A stretch of 64,000 nucleotides of DNA. Origin: Chlamydia caviae GPIC (GTDB taxonomy: Bacteria; Chlamydiota; Chlamydiia; Chlamydiales; Chlamydiaceae). Shown here piece by piece: positions 62,357-64,000 of this stretch (positions are counted from its first letter, which is position 1; each line of letters starts with the position of its first letter). The DNA lies in NCBI RefSeq assembly GCF_000007605.1, contig NC_003361.3, positions 992,001 to 1,056,000 on the forward strand, read 5' to 3'. The position numbers and the translations under genes are program-made. Under the pieces are notes generated by a model. It was not told the DNA's origin. It saw only the letters and a list, made by a program, of their open reading frames with translations, and did no database searches.

Positions 62357-63519
62357 TACGAGCTGATTAGCGTGCGGTATACGTTATGCATGAGTTTCAA
62401 CGATGCTGCAATTAAGCTCCACTCCTGCTGCATAGCACGCATTTGAAGTTCTAACATTAGCTGGTGCGTCTGCGCTAAATCACCATAATTTTGCACGTCA
62501 GCAAGACAGTTGTTAAAGAAATTTAACAAACCGCCTTTTGACGTTCCCTTATCGATATCAATCTCTCCATCAACAACTATATGCTCCAAATCCTGCAATG
62601 TAATGATGGAGAAGTCAGAACCCATGATCTTATATGAAGGTTCGTATTCACTATTTCCAGGAATGAAAATAAGAGAACTCAGATTTAACATCAGGTTCTT
62701 CATCTGCTTTATCATAATGACTAATTCACTATCATAGGATTTGACGATATCCTGAAGCTGTTTTTTCTGTTCATCAGACAGTGAGGCGTTGTCTTGAATA
62801 TTCTTAGAAATTTGCTTTAACAAAAGCTGAGCGTTTTCAGCGCTTTTTATATCATTTTTCAAATGTAGACACTCTTCCTCATAGCGATCTACAATCATCT
62901 GATAACCGTATTTAAAATTCGCCGTGTCTGATGTTTGAGAAATATAAGACCCTAAATTGTAAATGATAGGGGCAGAGTTAAAGCTCTTTATCGTCTCTAA
63001 AAGAGGACTAAATAAGTTCTGCGCATATCCTGAAAGATTGAGCTCTCTTCCTAGAGCATATAACGCTGTTTCTTGCGCAGGAATGTATTTATCCAAGAGA
63101 ATATAGGCGAATGCCGATTGGAAAGGCATTTTATTAACTATAGAGTCTTTGACAGGAGCAAGTTCGGGAGCCGTTGTTAACGCTTGTGGAGATATCCTAT
63201 CTAAATGTTCCTGGAAAACCTTATTTGCTTCCTTACGTAGCTCTTTATTTTCCTTTTCCGTAAGTACGGTTTGTATCACAGCTAGTTCAAATCCTGCGTC
63301 TAAAAAGTCCTGATTTAAAGAAGCTATAAATTCCCTACGCAATCCTAAATTACTCGCCTCTTTAAGCAAGTCTTGCATGATTTTTAGGTGAGAGGCTACC
63401 TCATTCATCTTTGTATAATCTGCAGCTACCTCAGCAGGAGAAACACGACGTTCTGCAAACACCGAGCCTTCAAAAATCTGATTAGACTGCTGATATCTTT
63501 GTATTGGAGAGTTTGTCAT
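62353..63519 (-). CDS. Helical chlamydial protein of unknown function with QQEW C-terminal module
   Basis: The 388-residue protein has no signal peptide or hydrophobic membrane segment. It is mostly helical (Lys, Glu, Gln, Leu-rich). Its C-terminus LMLELQMRAMQQEWSLIAASLKLMHNVYRTL resembles the C-terminus of the next gene, which ends with LQLESSAIQQEWTMVSAALALMNQIF. The two are adjacent (8-base gap) and probably co-transcribed and related by duplication. The position matches a conserved chlamydial hypothetical next to porB. Secretion by the type III system is possible but not shown. Confidence 0.8.
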   Translation of the reverse strand: MTNSPIQRYQQSNQIFEGSVFAERRVSPAEVAADYTKMNEVASHLKIMQDLLKEASNLGLRREFIASLNQDFLDAGFELAVIQTVLTEKENKELRKEANKVFQEHLDRISPQALTTAPELAPVKDSIVNKMPFQSAFAYILLDKYIPAQETALYALGRELNLSGYAQNLFSPLLETIKSFNSAPIIYNLGSYISQTSDTANFKYGYQMIVDRYEEECLHLKNDIKSAENAQLLLKQISKNIQDNASLSDEQKKQLQDIVKSYDSELVIMIKQMKNLMLNLSSLIFIPGNSEYEPSYKIMGSDFSIITLQDLEHIVVDGEIDIDKGTSKGGLLNFFNNCLADVQNYGDLAQTHQLMLELQMRAMQQEWSLIAASLKLMHNVYRTLISSY

Positions 63520-63527
63520 AACTTCAC

Positions 63528-64000
63528 CTATTTAAATCTACGTGTTAACTTCGCAAATATCTGATTCATCAATGCTAAAGCAGCGCTGACCATAGTCCAT
63601 TCTTGCTGAATTGCGGAAGATTCTAACTGTAATGCGAGCTGTTGGTTTTGGTTAAAGGTTGTAAAATTCTGTTGGGTAGCTTCTAAACTCTGTAAGATCT
63701 GCTGCTCACCACCAGGAATAATCCCGTTTTCACCACCTTCAATAACAAAGCTTTCAAAAGCTGATAAGAAACGAGGCCAATTGTCAGACTTCTGTTTGTT
63801 AACCTGAATATCAAAAGCCTCATCAACTTCGTCGGGTTTTTCTACAGGAGTAAACTCCATACTGTTTAGGAAGATATAAAGATTCCCAAGATTACGCAAT
63901 AAAGCCTCGAACTGAAACTCATAGCCAGAAATTGTCTGACGAAGCTCCCGTTGTTGAGAAGAGGTCAACTCGGCATCACGTTTGATGTTGTCTAAAATTT
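63528..64000 (-). CDS. C-terminal part of a helical chlamydial protein (5' end beyond window)
   Basis: The frame is open from 63528 to the right edge without a start codon that must be used; it continues upstream through ILDNIKRDAELTSSQQ. About 157 residues are visible, helical and Gln/Glu-rich, with the C-terminal QQEW module shared with the gene at 62353. A TTG at 63968 would give a 146-residue protein, but the continuous upstream frame makes truncation by the window edge more likely. No catalytic motif is recognised. Confidence 0.75.
   Translation of the reverse strand, partial: ILDNIKRDAELTSSQQRELRQTISGYEFQFEALLRNLGNLYIFLNSMEFTPVEKPDEVDEAFDIQVNKQKSDNWPRFLSAFESFVIEGGENGIIPGGEQQILQSLEATQQNFTTFNQNQQLALQLESSAIQQEWTMVSAALALMNQIFAKLTRRFK

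Overview
This window is a bacterial chromosome segment from a member of the Chlamydiaceae. Diagnostic genes are the lysine-rich histone-like protein Hc1 (hctA), the porin PorB, the SET-domain protein NUE, a flagellar-type FliF/FliH/FliI/FliJ remnant, a divergent third GroEL, and the type 2 NADH-quinone reductase subunit NqrF. The gene order, read from these families, follows the conserved chlamydial murF-to-porB block. The single rRNA operon seen here and the invasin-like gene beside it favour the caviae/felis/psittaci/abortus side of the family over C. trachomatis; this is inference, not a species call.

Layout. 1-4764: partial murF, tRNA-Cys, a GroEL paralogue, a metallophosphoesterase, a small conserved protein and elongation factor P. 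4964-17573: AMP nucleosidase, transketolase, then a tightly packed and overlapping series alaS-mfd-hemE-hemN-hemG (Ala-tRNA charging, transcription-coupled repair, late haem synthesis). 17544-24110: a large secreted TPR-like protein, hctA with a clear terminator, an RNA m5U methyltransferase, yajC and nqrF. 24111-28574: the one clearly accessory region. It holds a degraded ~90-nt piece of 23S rDNA and a broken inverse autotransporter (invasin/intimin type) whose reading frame is interrupted by a run of 13 G and by a second one-base shift. 28575-33529: 5S, 23S and 16S rRNA on the minus strand, with no tRNA in the 16S-23S spacer. 33530-34425: a long untranslated stretch with the likely rRNA leader and promoter, then tRNA-His.

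34516-50819: ftsK-MBL-fold protein-nue operon; a PEBP-family protein; a sodium:alanine symporter; a lipoprotein and a secreted protein encoded divergently; the riboflavin genes ribD-ribBA-ribH; serS; a membrane protein that looks VIT/CCC1-like next to a P1B-4-type metal ATPase; rodA. 50855-64000: biotin ligase, a small membrane protein, a pseudouridine synthase, gpmA, a NifS-like/NifU-like pair that has lost key catalytic residues, fliF-fliH-fliI-fliJ, a UDP-sugar pyrophosphorylase, gpsA, porB, and two related helical proteins, the last cut by the window edge.

Most genes are core chlamydial housekeeping. The strongest unusual signals are the poly-G-interrupted inverse autotransporter, the rDNA scar beside it, the catalytically degenerate NifS/NifU pair upstream of the flagellar-type secretion genes, a GroEL paralogue lacking ATPase residues, and the VIT-like plus P1B-4 ATPase pair that suggests iron or cobalt handling.
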